Of a stretch of DNA of 64,000 nt, positions 54,322-64,000 are shown piece by piece. Position numbers and translations under genes: made by a program. Source of the stretch: Bolinopsis microptera (lineage: Eukaryota > Ctenophora > Tentaculata > Lobata > Bolinopsidae); the NCBI RefSeq assembly GCF_026151205.1, contig NC_087076.1, positions 12,943,675-13,007,674 of the forward strand, written 5' to 3'. Position 1 is the stretch's first letter. Every line of letters begins with the position of its first letter. The notes beneath the pieces were generated by a model that did not search any database, was not told the DNA's origin, and worked only from the letters and a program-made list of their open reading frames with translations.

Positions 54322-55195
54322 CATCGCCCGAAATAATTAAAAAGAGGAGGACACTTAATGCCATTGCGGTAGTTTCCCTCAAAACACAAAAGCTTCTACA
54401 CTATACTTTACTTTGGCTTACTAGTCGCTAAAAAAAATCGACCTGGAGTGACAACTGCCTGGAGTGACAACTGCCAGTTAAGTTGGCTGGACGACTTAGC
54501 CCAGTTTAATTTGTAGGTTTATAACCTACCAGGATGCGCGCCGAGTATCACCCGTTAAAGTTTATTAATCGTCGCGTGGTGAACAGCTGAACTAATTGCA
54601 TTGTGCCCATAAAACGTGATCGTTTAAAGCTAAATATTGGGTCATTTGTCATTGTCCATTTTTAATGAACTAATCCAACGCGTGCTATTTCATAGCACTT
54701 ACTACCTCAATTAGAAGAAACAAAAAAGCGTGCGCGCTACTTCGAAGAAATTTAAACAAGTATTAGTGAAAAAAATTTTAGTACTGAAACAAATTTAAAA
54801 TTTTATCCTTTATTTTACAATCATAATTAATATCATAATATTTATAAGCCTCCGTTTTGAAAGTTTTAAATTTTAATATTTCACATTTCTATTTAAAATT
54901 CAATTTTATGTATAAGTCAATAACTGGCATGGCCGCCAAAGCCGCGCATTCTTGAAAACAGGATTAACTTGTTTATACTTATACGACAACGTAAATTTAA
55001 AACTATCCGTGGTTTTTAAAAAATAAATAAATTATAATTTTACCTAAGTCCAAAGCCAGCTTTGTAAAATTTATTATTAAATCATCATATATCGTCAACT
55101 TTAAATATTTACAATGCACAAATGCACAATGCAACAGTTCATTAATCTGTAAACACGCGTACTCCAGCCCTTACATACACGCATCAATTGTTATG
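54322..55195. other. Intergenic, AT-rich
   Basis: No gene was recognised; a long AT-rich stretch. Confidence 0.45.
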
Positions 55196-55202
55196 CGGCG
55201 CG

Positions 55203-55335
55203 TTGCTCTAACCAGAGCCCTCTCGCTTGCAGTAGCGCGCGACCGCCGAAGGCTTGTGAAACAAGCGCGTCACGCAGTACGCGTAGGCACATGGCTATGT
55301 GAATGCGGCGCGGCTCAAGCTCCGCGCACGCACAT
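55203..55335 (+). mobile_element. Inverted-repeat MITE family B, partial copy
   Basis: gctctaaccagagccctctcgcttgcagtagcgcgcgacc matches the left end of the 24426-24710 element. It then joins directly to cgcgtcacgcagtacgcgta, which corresponds to its right arm. The right terminus is not found, so the copy is internally deleted and truncated. Confidence 0.75.
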
Positions 55336-55684
55336 ATTACTTTATACTGTTTGCTTTCTAATAAATATCGTGTCAATGTGTACTACGTCTAAATTGTAAA
55401 CGTTTATGTTTTGTGTAAAGTGAATCCAATTGAGATTATTGACAAGGATAAGGACCCAAGTGCCTGTACGGCTTTTTCGGACCCCTGCGGACTACTACTA
55501 GCTCTCAACTTGGGTCAATGACCAAAGCAAATATATATAAATTATAATGATTACAGCTTAATGGTCAGTTGTCACCAATTTTTAGTTTATTAACCTAAAT
55601 AAAACATGCTATACGTTAATTCAATAAAGGAAAACATAATATTGCGCGGCGCGCGGCACATCGAAGTGGCGACGTTCTTGATTA

Positions 55685-56300
55685 TAAAGTAAAGTAAAGT
55701 AAAGTAAAAATTATGACATAACATCATCACTAATGTCTACAAAGTATCATCACACTACATGGAAAAATAATTATCCCTCCATCAAATTTAAAAGTAATAA
55801 TTTGTCAAATATTAATCATGAATAAAAACGACATTACAAAATTTAATTTATTTATACTTCCCAGTGGAGTGAAGATTTATAAAACGTTTCTTTGCTACAT
55901 AAGGATGAAACCACAGATAATCATTGTGTTTTTCCTTATAACTGATATAACTGGTACCTTCAATTCTTGTTAAAACTTCTTTCGAAACATTCCAAAAATG
56001 AAAGTCATTTACAATACATTTAGAAATCATATTCTTTTTATAACTTTCCAATCCAATTTTAAAACTCAAAACTGTCAAGCAGTTCTTCACCTCCGAAGGG
56101 AGTTTGTTCCATTAAGGAACAACCCGCTCTGGAAGAAAAGAACACTGAAGATTCTTGACCTTTGTCACACTCTTGCTACATCTATTGGATGAAACCAGAT
56201 TAAGACCTGATCTGATTGGTCTGAACAAGTCTGAACCATAATCAGTCAATCTATTATGGCGTTTTTGCCCCAACCCATGAAGCTGAGACACCTCACAGCA
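55685..56300 (-). mobile_element. 3' end of a LINE with (TTTAC)n tail, copy 1
   Basis: Minus strand. The frame reads RHNRLTDYGSDLF, NLVSSNRCSKSVTKVKNLQC, SFLPERVVP, then a TAA stop where the second copy has Tyr, then WNKLPSEVKN and a shared tail to about 55848. This is the usual C-terminal motif of CR1/L2-like LINEs. The 3' end (plus-strand 55685) is four tttac units instead of poly(A). The nonsense change makes this copy dead. Confidence 0.8.
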
Positions 56301-57004
56301 AGTGGTAACTAGCCGGCCCTAAAGGCTATGTTGTTTTATAAAGTTTAAGCATTTTCCATCCGATTCAGAGAGAATGCACCCTGCCACACGGGACTCTTGA
56401 GGTTAAGGTTTGAGCCTGATGGGTGACTGAAGTCCCTGGCTTTATTGTTTATCACCTGTGACAAAGCAATGAGATGATAAGTAAGTAAGTAAGGTGTTAT
56501 ATATTGCAACAGTGTAAGTCCATAGGGTCGGTAAAGGGAGTGGTATGATCACGTCAGGGAAGCTCAACAAAGAGAGACTCAATCCAACAGGTGGCTGGGT
56601 GGACTATCACTGACAGTTCTCCCACTTCATTAGAGCTTATAGTCCTAAGTACCAGCCATACAAAATTATAATGTGAGGGGTGTATTTACGTCTTCAGTTT
56701 ACAAGTCAGTGAAACACAAACATACTATGCGGGGGACTACAGACCCCCTCAAAGTCCTTTTTAATATAAGGCTGATTATTTTTATTTTAGTTTAATTGTG
56801 AAGGTTTCTCCATGTTGGGTTTGTCTGTCTATCGTGAAGGAAGTGCTAAATTGTTATTATATCTTGTGAGTCAATTGACACCATGCCACATGTTGAAGAC
56901 GTTTTTGATGTATCCTATAGTTTGATTGTACTGATAGTTGGGTAATATCCGGTTGGAAGAGACAAGGCCAAATGAAACAAGTTAATTTTAATCGAAAATT
57001 TGCC
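56301..57004. other. Intergenic between LINE copies
   Basis: Sequence of unknown kind with a short (taag)n run at 56480. The 18-bp word tctcttccaaccggatat (plus strand near 57566) reappears inverted as atatccggttggaagaga at about 56945, perhaps a remnant of another repeat. No gene is called. Confidence 0.4.
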
Positions 57005-57530
57005 TAAAAGTAAAAGTAAAGTAAAAATTATGACATAACATCATCACTAATGTCTACAAAGTATCATCACACTACATGGAAAAATAACTATTTCTCCATC
57101 AAATTTAAAGGTAACAATTTATCAAATATCAATCATGAATAAAAACAACATTACAAAATTTAATTTATTCATACTTCCCAGTGGAGTAAAGATTTATAAA
57201 ACGTTTCTTTGCTACATAAGGATGGAACCACAGATAATCGTTGTGTTTTTCCTTATTACTGATATAACTGGTACCTTCAATTCTTGTTAAAACTTCTTTC
57301 GAAACATTCCAAAAATGAAAGTCATTTACAATACATTTAGAAATCATTTTCTTTTTAAAACTTTCCAATCCAATTTTAAAACTCAAAACTGTCAAGCAGT
57401 TCTTCACCTCCGAAGGGAGTTTGTTCCAATAAGGAACAACCCGCTCTGGAAGAAAAGAACACTGAAGATTCTTGACCTTTGTCACACTCTTACTACATCT
57501 ATTGGATGAAACCAGATTAAGACCTGATCT
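57005..57530 (-). mobile_element. 3' end of the same LINE, copy 2
   Basis: About 95% similar by eye to copy 1 over 500 bp, with the same orientation and the same ttttacttttactttac 3' tail. The 57165-57485 frame is open: ERVVPYWNKLPSEVKNCLTV through STGKYE. Its 5' truncation point is about 57530. It is separated from copy 1 by about 700 bp, so the two are independent insertions or a segmental duplication. Confidence 0.8.
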
Positions 57531-57813
57531 GCTTGCCTACATTCCTAACTTCCTGTTTCATTTGTCCTTATCTCTTCCAACCGGATATTACCCAACTATC
57601 AGTATTTCAATCCTGAGACTAATAAACAGCGAACTACTTCATCATTTGATTGTACTGTGAATAGAATTAATAATTTGTGGGACATGACCAGTCATTGATT
57701 TCAATATTGTTGGTTTGAAGAAAGCGCTGTATTTTTGCTTCTTGTTCAAAATTGTAATGATGCAATAAGTTCTCTGCCTTCCTAACATTAACTTTGCTAG
57801 AAAATCATTAGTA
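57531..57813. other. mLST8 upstream region
   Basis: About 280 bp between the LINE copy and the mLST8 start. It ends with cattaactttgctag, an acceptor-like sequence 13 bp before the ATG. Confidence 0.4.
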
Positions 57814-59148
57814 ATGAATTATGACACCACTGTAAAAGGTAAAACTATGAGGAACCTACGAGAATTGGGTTCAACTACTATGTATGGTAGAGACATGGAA
57901 GGAAGCCCTGATCAGGAGCCAAAATATCCATCAGCTTTACTGGCAACTGCTGGATTAGATGACAAAATATACATATGGCATCCAGAGACAGGGGACATTT
58001 ACAAAGAGTATGACCTTGATCCACAGATTGATTCACAAGTAAGTTTGGTCTATAAATTTAAATTCTACTTTGAAATAGAAATATAACCTTGTATAGTTCC
58101 CGGTAACTAGAATAGACTATTGATTAATTACAAATAATGCAAACATTTAGGATCAGTATATAGTAATTTAATTTACTTAATTTATCGCAGGTTAACTGCC
58201 TTAAATTTTCTGGAGACGGCAGACTGTTAGCAGTGACGGGATATGAAGTAATCAAAGTGTATGATGTCCACTCCAACAGGCCTCTTACCAATATGAGCAA
58301 CAATTCTGATTCAAACAGCAAAAATATCACATGTGTCAATTTCGCAACGACAGATAACACAAGCTTAATTACAGGTAACTTTATTTTTATTTATATTACA
58401 GTTTGATGATTTTCAAAAACCTCATCAAAGTAGTGACCGTGATTTCCAGCTACATATGGGACCTGATCATTTGTTTTATATCACAGGTGGAGAAGATGGT
58501 TATTGTAGACTGTGGCAATTTCCAAGACGAAACCTAAAGCAGACAAGAGAGGTGAATTGCTCCCTATACGGAGTCATCAACTGCTTGACAACCAAACATC
58601 CTGATTTTAATGCAGTTGTCGGAACTCAGTCAGGTTACATATTAGGGTTAAATGTTTCAGATGACCGGGTAACAAAACTGCTTCACAAAAAGGCATTGGG
58701 AATTCAGTCAATAGACTGCTATGTTGATAAACACACTTTGAGAGTTGTCGCTATGACAAATACAGGACATTTGCTATCTCATTATAATGGTGAGTGGACA
58801 GACAGAAAGGTGCACGAAAAGTTTGGTCTCTGTTGTGTTTTATCTCCTGATGGGCAGTTTTTAGCAACTGGAGGTTCAGATGCAAAGATCCGATTGTTTA
58901 GGCTTGAAGAGAACAATATTTTTGAGCTAAACACCCTTTGTGACTCGAAGTTGAAGTGGATTTGGTGTCTACAATTTTCATTTGACAGTCAGTTTTTGTT
59001 TGTGTCCTCCAGTGACGGAGTTGTACAGATGTGGAGCCTACGGGACTGGACCATTAAAAGGAACTATCGGGGACACAAGAAATCTGTGGTGTCTCTGTCT
59101 CTGTTTGAATATCGTCAAAAGCACACACGTGATCATCAAGGTTTATGA
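57814..59148 (+). CDS. MLST8: mLST8 (LST8/GbetaL), WD40 subunit of mTOR complexes
   Basis: Exons 57814-58038, 58191-58374 and 58487-59148 join in phases 0 and 1 (GTAAGT...CGCAG, GTAACT...CACAG) to give 356 residues, slightly longer than the human 326. Seven WD40 blades are traceable: LLATAGLDDKIYIWHPETG, VNCLKFSGDGRLLAV, GGEDGYCRLWQFPRRNL, VVGTQSGYILGLNVSDD, FLATGGSDAKIRLFRL, WIWCLQFSFDSQFLFVSSSD and IKRNYRGHKKSVVSLSLF. Their order and spacing match mLST8, which binds and stabilises the mTOR kinase in mTORC1 and mTORC2. Blade 3-5 residues are well off the vertebrate consensus, so the copy is divergent. The N-terminus has about 30 extra residues. The last residues (EYRQKHTRDHQGL) replace the short vertebrate tail. 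Confidence 0.88.
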
Positions 59149-60336
59149 TAGATTATTGTTTATATAGCCCTGCAATGTTATATCTAGGTTTTAAATGATT
59201 ATTGGTACGGCGTGGTCAATAATATTTTAAGATTTTAGTGGGTTAGATAGATCCAACGATTTCGGTAGGTATGTTGATTTTAGGCAAAGTGTAATAGGTA
59301 TTGGATAGAGGCCTTTTCTTATATTTTGATATTGTTAATGTTTGATGTTTATAGGTAGTAGGTACCAAAGGTAAATGACATGGTTTGTTACGCTATTATT
59401 GGTACCGAGATTATTTTTGGCACAGTTACAGGAGCTTGCATGTGTGGATTAAGTATGATTGTTAGATGTATCACGTGACCGGTATTGGTGGAAGGATGCT
59501 GGTATATTGAGCAGCAAGCTCTATTCTATTAAGCTCATTTGAAATCATGTGAAATTTTGATATTTTTACGGTATTTAATCGTATCTTTTAAGAATCTATA
59601 ATGATTTGGTCCCCCAATCACTTGTCAAAAAGTCAAAATATCGAAGTTCTGATTAATATTTTTTGAATATTATATTGATGATCTCTTGAAGCTACCTTTT
59701 GAAAAGAAGACAGATAATATTGAACATAAATATTTTTAAAGATGAATATAAATTTATTAAGCTTACTGACATCTAAATGAAGCAATTACATCGTGTTGAT
59801 CATTTAATTTATTTTTCAATTTGAAACGTTCAGTTGAGTATTCAATGTTTCCATGAAATATAAACCAAGAATACCGCATTGTCAGCTAGTGAACTGTCAA
59901 ATCTTTAAAAAATTGTTTGATCAAATCATGCAATTTGATCTAAAATCAATATTGGATTTAATACTGTGCAATTCAAAGTACGCATTGATACCTTTATGAA
60001 TTATACACTATACAGCTACTGCAGCACTGCATATATATACATATTTATAGATACCAAGTAATGAAGTTTTGTAATTTGTAAGTTCAAGAATAGGCATCGC
60101 AATACGTATTGTTTGACATACTAGGTTAAATTCAAAATCAATTAATAAGTTGTTAGAGTCACTCTCACTTCCACTGCAATAGTGAAGAATTACTAATATT
60201 TGTATTATATTATATATATATACTCTACACAGCTGTTAAATCTTATTGAACAATGCTAGTCCCGTTCAATAATTGATTCAAATAACTGTCAATCTTAATG
60301 ATATTTTCAAAGGTAATCAGCCCTCATTGTACAAGC
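59149..60336. other. mLST8-PYCR spacer
   Basis: 1.2 kb of AT-rich sequence. No gene or known repeat was seen apart from a tatata run at 60207-60222. An acceptor-like ttttcaaag lies 24 bp before the PYCR start. Confidence 0.45.
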
Positions 60337-61628
60337 ATGTCGGTGGACATGAAGATAGGATTCCTTGGAGCGGGCAACATGTGTCAAGCAATAGCGGGTG
60401 GAATGATTGCCAGTGGCACAGTGGCAGTAGAAAACATCATAGCCAGTGCACGAAGTGAAGGAGGGTTGGCTAAAGTCAGGAGCATGGGTATCAGGGTACT
60501 CTGGATAATTGCCAAGTAGTTGCGGAATGTTCAGTGGTATTCCTGGCAGTTAAACCACATATTTTACCGGGCGTGTTGGAGCAGGTGGCTGGTTCTGTTA
60601 CAGAGGATAAACTGCTGGTTTCTGTTGTTAATTGTACTACAAATCAGCAGATTGAGGATCTTGTTGGTGAGTGTTGTTAGAGATTTTATTTTACCCATAG
60701 TTTAAGTTTATTGGTTTATCTAAATCATTCTTTTCATATCTATTAATGCTTTTCATACAAAGTTACAACGAATTCTTCATGTCGTTTATCCTGGGTTTGG
60801 ACAGGATATGCCCGCTTAAAATATTTCCATCACGTTACATTACATAATTCTCAATAAATGTAATAGATTTGTAGTGTTGTAATTAGTTTAAAATATGTTC
60901 TCATCACAGCGTTGTTTACTTTTAAACAACCCATTACGAGTAATTGTTATATTTCTTTATTTTGGAAGACTGAATTCGGAAGATGAACAATGAATCTGAC
61001 AAGATTTAACCATCGATTCCAAAATCAAGAAATAGAACAACTACAAAGTTGTGTACACAACATTTTAATATGAATTACATTGTATACTCTGTATTAAAAA
61101 CTGTCCCATTCGTCAACTCCCCCTCCAACCCCAGGTAAGAAAGTACCAGTAATGAGGACGTTACCCAACACTCCAGTTAAAGTAAGATCAGGAGTAGTTG
61201 TTGCGTACCCAGGAACCCACTGTACCCCCCACCACACCTCCCTCTGTAAATCCCTCATGGAACCGCTCGGTCTCTGGTCCATCCTACCCACAGAAGCTCT
61301 CATTGATGTGGCTAGTGGACTCTGTGGTAGTTCCCCTGCCTTCATGTTCATGATGGTGGATGCCATGGCAGATGCAGGAGTAAGAATGGGGCTGCCCTGG
61401 CAAGTAGCAGCTAGTTTATCTGCCCAGACAATGCAGGGGTCTGCTAAGATGGTGTTGGAATGTGATGAACACCCCCTGCAGCTGGCTAACAATGTGTGTT
61501 CTCCTGGAGGGACTACTATTGAGGGGGTTTATAGACTCAATAGGGCTGGTTTTAAAGGTATTGTTATGGATGCTGTGATAGGGTCCATTGAGAAGACTCA
61601 GGGTAAGGAGATGAGATACAATTATTAA
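60337..61628 (+). CDS. PYCR: Pyrroline-5-carboxylate reductase, with one frameshift
   Basis: Makes proline from pyrroline-5-carboxylate using NAD(P)H. Two exons, 60337-60666 and 61135-61628, join in phase 1 (GTGAGT...CCCCAG). The N-terminal Rossmann motif is KIGFLGAGNM. VVFLAVKPHILPG and RTLPNTPVKVRSG follow, then the dimerisation domain with GSSPAFMFMMVDAMADAGVR and SPGGTTIEGVYRL, the family signature. Total length would be about 275 residues, usual for the family. At 60490-60500 a single base is missing: SMGIR reads in one frame and TLDNCQVVAE in another, beside a GGG run. If real, it stops the protein after about 60 residues. The rest shows no decay. The C-terminus may instead splice at the GTAAGG at 61606 to an exon not identified. 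Confidence 0.85.
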
Positions 61629-62739
61629 ATTATTGTAAGGTATTATTAGGGTAGGTAACCTTATTTTAGTACAATATTATGATACTTTGATAGGAGTAAA
61701 AATCTATAATTAGCAGTGTCAGACATAACATAATTGCATAATCACGAATATGTTGCATCATATACAAAGATTTATAATTTGCCCAATTTGGTTTTAAATA
61801 ATCACCGAGAGTAAAGTAAGATGATGGTAAAGGTATGTTTGTAGTATAAAAGGTTTCGGTTTGTTTTTATTCTTAGCGTTTATATAATTTATTTCAAGAG
61901 ATAATTTTACTTCTTGTTTTCTTCACGTCAATCTTAGGTCTGTTGCTTAATGCATTTAAAATCATAGCACATTTAAAATTACTTACATTGTATAAAATTA
62001 AAAAAATTACCGTGCAAAATATTATCGTATGCTCGAATAACAATCATAATATGTATTATACTTGTAATTGTCTTGATGGTATTTTAAATTATAACGAATA
62101 TCATGCCAATCTCTAGTAAGAAGTGTATATTCGATGCCATGGGACGAAAGATTGAGGAGCTTGACAGTGAAACACAAGAACTGCTGGCAGCCTCTGTCAC
62201 TATCCCTTCACTTTCTATCCTTGTGCAGGTTGTTAACGAAGAATACATTATAACTTGTAGTTATTAAGGTGTTACTTTTATTTGCAACTCATCTGAAAGT
62301 TGAGTTTCTCCTTCTGACTTTATAATGTTGCCGCAGGTGCACATTGTACACGTTACTAGCATGGATCTCTTTTGTTGTAAGAACTATGTTTTCAGTTCTT
62401 ATTAGCTTTTCATGATTTGCTATATTTTTGGTTATAACAAATCGTTTTTTTTGCCGCAGGTGCAAGTTGTCCACGTTACTAGCATGAATCTCTTTTGTTA
62501 TAATTACTATATTTTCAGTTCGTACACCTTTTCATTTGCTATATTTTTGGTTATGACAAATAATAAAATTAATTCTTCCTGACTGATTTGGTCTTGATAT
62601 ACCTATTTAAGATTCTTTCTTCAGCGAATCTGTACTATAACAAATCTTTTTGAATTTGTAAACACTGGCTGTCAAAAATGACGACTAGCTTCAATCCTGT
62701 TAAATATAACGATCATTCTAGTGATGTATTCTGTATAAA
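61629..62739. other. PYCR-receptor spacer with possible small exon and duplicated block
   Basis: At 62103-62228, a frame MPISSKKCIFDAMGRKIEEL and onward to a CAG|GTTGTT donor looks coding and may be an exon (of PYCR or an unknown gene). The phases do not fit PYCR exon 2. A block of about 75-120 bp is duplicated directly at about 62331 and 62453 (ttgccgcaggtgca, cacgttactagcat). An acceptor-like gattctttcttcag ends at 62624, 115 bp before the receptor ATG. Confidence 0.4.
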
Positions 62740-63780
62740 ATGCGAACAGACAACAAGACGCTTTACATAATAACAGATGACCGGGAGCGATATATCTTCA
62801 TCTTATGGAGCTTAACTACTCTTATTGCGTCCCTGATAGGTGATGGCATCATTCTAGTAGCGACTATAAGATACAATGCCATCAAACTTCAGAAGGTTAT
62901 CATAGCAGCGATGCAGCACATGGCTATCTGCGACCTTCTACAAACTGCCTTCAAAGTATTCCCAGTCACTTTGGCATTCATCACAGACCGCTGGGTGGTA
63001 GGAGGACTACTTTGTGAAGTTTCGGCAAATATGAACTGGGTATGTTCACAGGTGACCGTGTTCCAAACATGCACCCTGACAACTCTAAAGCTGATAATTT
63101 TGAAAACCCCCCTGAAATCCAGAGTTTGGTCCTCACGGTTCGGACATAAAATCTTTACCTCAGTCTGGCTCTTGGCAGTGGTCGTTTTCTCTCCAATGCT
63201 TATTTTCAAGATAATCTATCTCAGAGATTCTCTATATTTTAGTTACCAAGACTATTTTTGTGTCTATGGTTACCCTTCACCAAATCTCCCATCATGGTAC
63301 AAATGGTATTTACTGATAGCATTCCCTGCCGTTAACGCTCTCTCCTACATAGAACTCACGGTCACATCGATTTGTATTCTGGTTGTCGCCAAAAAGGCTA
63401 GCTCCCAGCACGGACGAACATTACGGTGGGAGGGGGTGATAACAGTGCTGCTAACTGTGGGGGTCTTGTTACTTTCCAGTCTACCGTTCGCTGTTGCATT
63501 TATAACTTGGCTCCTAGGAGCAGAGCATGGCACTGGAGTTTGGCGATCAACCATGTTAGTGCAGTACCTTAACATAATGGCTAACTTCTTTGTATATTCA
63601 ATTACAGTGAAGAGTTTTAGAGAGTTCTTAAAGCTGTATGTTTCCAAACTCATGCTCATAATATCTCCTCAAAGAACACAAGTAACCCCTGAACGAGCTA
63701 CACCGCCTCGAATGCAAATTACCACTCAAGGACTCGACTTGGAGTTGGAAGTGCTTCCTTCAACCCAACAGTCGAACTAA
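62740..63780 (+). CDS. Rhodopsin-like G-protein-coupled receptor, single exon
   Basis: A 346-residue frame with seven hydrophobic segments. TM1 has GDGIILVATIRY in place of the GNxxV motif. TM2 has the conserved Asp in MAICDLLQTAFKV. The pre-TM3 cysteine is in GLLCEVSANMNW. Its partner in the second loop is probably DYFCVYGYP. TM6 has SSLPFAVAF. TM7 ends NIMANFFVYSITVKSFREF, a relaxed NPxxY. The DRY triad is missing: TM3 continues as TLTTLKLIILKTPLKSR. The overall look (short loops, soft motifs) recalls gonadotropin/vasopressin-like or orphan invertebrate class A receptors; no ligand can be assigned. The cytoplasmic tail is about 55 residues with Thr-Pro repeats, possible phosphorylation sites. 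Confidence 0.85.
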   Translation: MRTDNKTLYIITDDRERYIFILWSLTTLIASLIGDGIILVATIRYNAIKLQKVIIAAMQHMAICDLLQTAFKVFPVTLAFITDRWVVGGLLCEVSANMNWVCSQVTVFQTCTLTTLKLIILKTPLKSRVWSSRFGHKIFTSVWLLAVVVFSPMLIFKIIYLRDSLYFSYQDYFCVYGYPSPNLPSWYKWYLLIAFPAVNALSYIELTVTSICILVVAKKASSQHGRTLRWEGVITVLLTVGVLLLSSLPFAVAFITWLLGAEHGTGVWRSTMLVQYLNIMANFFVYSITVKSFREFLKLYVSKLMLIISPQRTQVTPERATPPRMQITTQGLDLELEVLPSTQQSN

Positions 63781-64000
63781 CAGAATTGCATGCGGAGTAT
63801 AAACAAGAACTTCCCTAGCCTCAGCTCTTAGACATTGAAGTTAGCTAGCGTCCCATTCTCTATGAACGAATATTTGTAGGACGGTAATTAAACTTTGAAT
63901 ACTTGAAATAAACGCATACCGCGACGTCGTAGAGTTTCTGTTTGGTATATTGTGGCTACTGTAATTTCTTCTAACGTTCTACCCAATAATGATATGTCGA
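63781..64000. other. Receptor 3' flank
   Basis: 220 bp after the receptor stop. An aataaa hexamer at 63906 could be the polyadenylation signal. Confidence 0.45.

Noticed and set aside
58456..58486. Start codon at 58456 for a separate WD40 gene
   Set aside because: The acceptor TATCACAG at 58486 and phase agreement with exons 1 and 2 show it is mLST8 exon 3.

Overview
The window is nuclear DNA of an animal. Its genes are split by GT-AG introns and encode typical animal families. It is AT-rich and crowded with 5'-truncated non-LTR retrotransposons, small inverted-repeat DNA transposons and long micro- and minisatellites. The rhodopsin-like receptors, a secreted fucolectin-like plus sushi protein and the mobile-element set suggest a non-bilaterian animal, most likely a cnidarian. 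Several start codons lie just downstream of intron-acceptor-like sequence, which would fit a lineage with spliced-leader trans-splicing such as hydrozoans. The taxon is inference, not proof.

Genes that can be supported, left to right: an LPCAT3-type MBOAT acyltransferase in one exon (minus strand, 16.2-17.5 kb); a two-exon rhodopsin-like receptor (18.0-19.2 kb); a TMEM70-like mitochondrial assembly factor (27.7-28.2 kb); a 16-exon STARD3 homologue with a MENTAL and a START domain (28.7-46.2 kb), whose intron phases all agree; a fucolectin-like plus sushi gene nested antisense in one STARD3 intron (42.5-43.75 kb); an unrecognised four-exon gene of 155 residues (minus strand, 50.7-51.9 kb); a three-exon mLST8 homologue (57.8-59.1 kb); pyrroline-5-carboxylate reductase (60.3-61.6 kb); and a second rhodopsin-like receptor (62.7-63.8 kb). 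The reductase and the fucolectin gene each carry one single-base frameshift in otherwise well-kept sequence, which looks like residual assembly error or very recent decay.

Mobile DNA: 3' ends of at least four kinds of non-LTR retrotransposon (5.5-6.2, 19.7-20.3, 53.6-54.3, and a pair at 55.7-56.3 and 57.0-57.5 kb); a reverse transcriptase of Penelope-like appearance inside a STARD3 intron (34.2-35.0 kb); an internally deleted Tc1/mariner-type element with about 350-bp inverted ends (10.0-11.6 kb); a PIF/Harbinger-type MITE with TTA duplications (9.3-9.6 kb); a hAT-type MITE with an 8-bp duplication (21.2-21.5 kb); an unassigned 1.43-kb inverted-repeat element filled with copies of one 16-bp motif (26.1-27.5 kb); and several foldback or hairpin elements. 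Satellites include a 10-bp array at 3.2-3.6 kb, (GA)n at 5.05 kb, a 209-bp (CT)n at 35.4 kb, a 62-bp array at 40.3 kb, a 43-bp array at 41.85 kb, a 32-bp array at 44.0 kb and a 33-bp array carrying CACGTG at 48.2 kb.

The first 16 kb hold no gene I can defend. No operon, CRISPR array or other prokaryotic system is present. Two neighbours have related roles only loosely: STARD3 acts at late endosomes and mLST8 in mTOR complexes on lysosomes. I draw no functional link from that.
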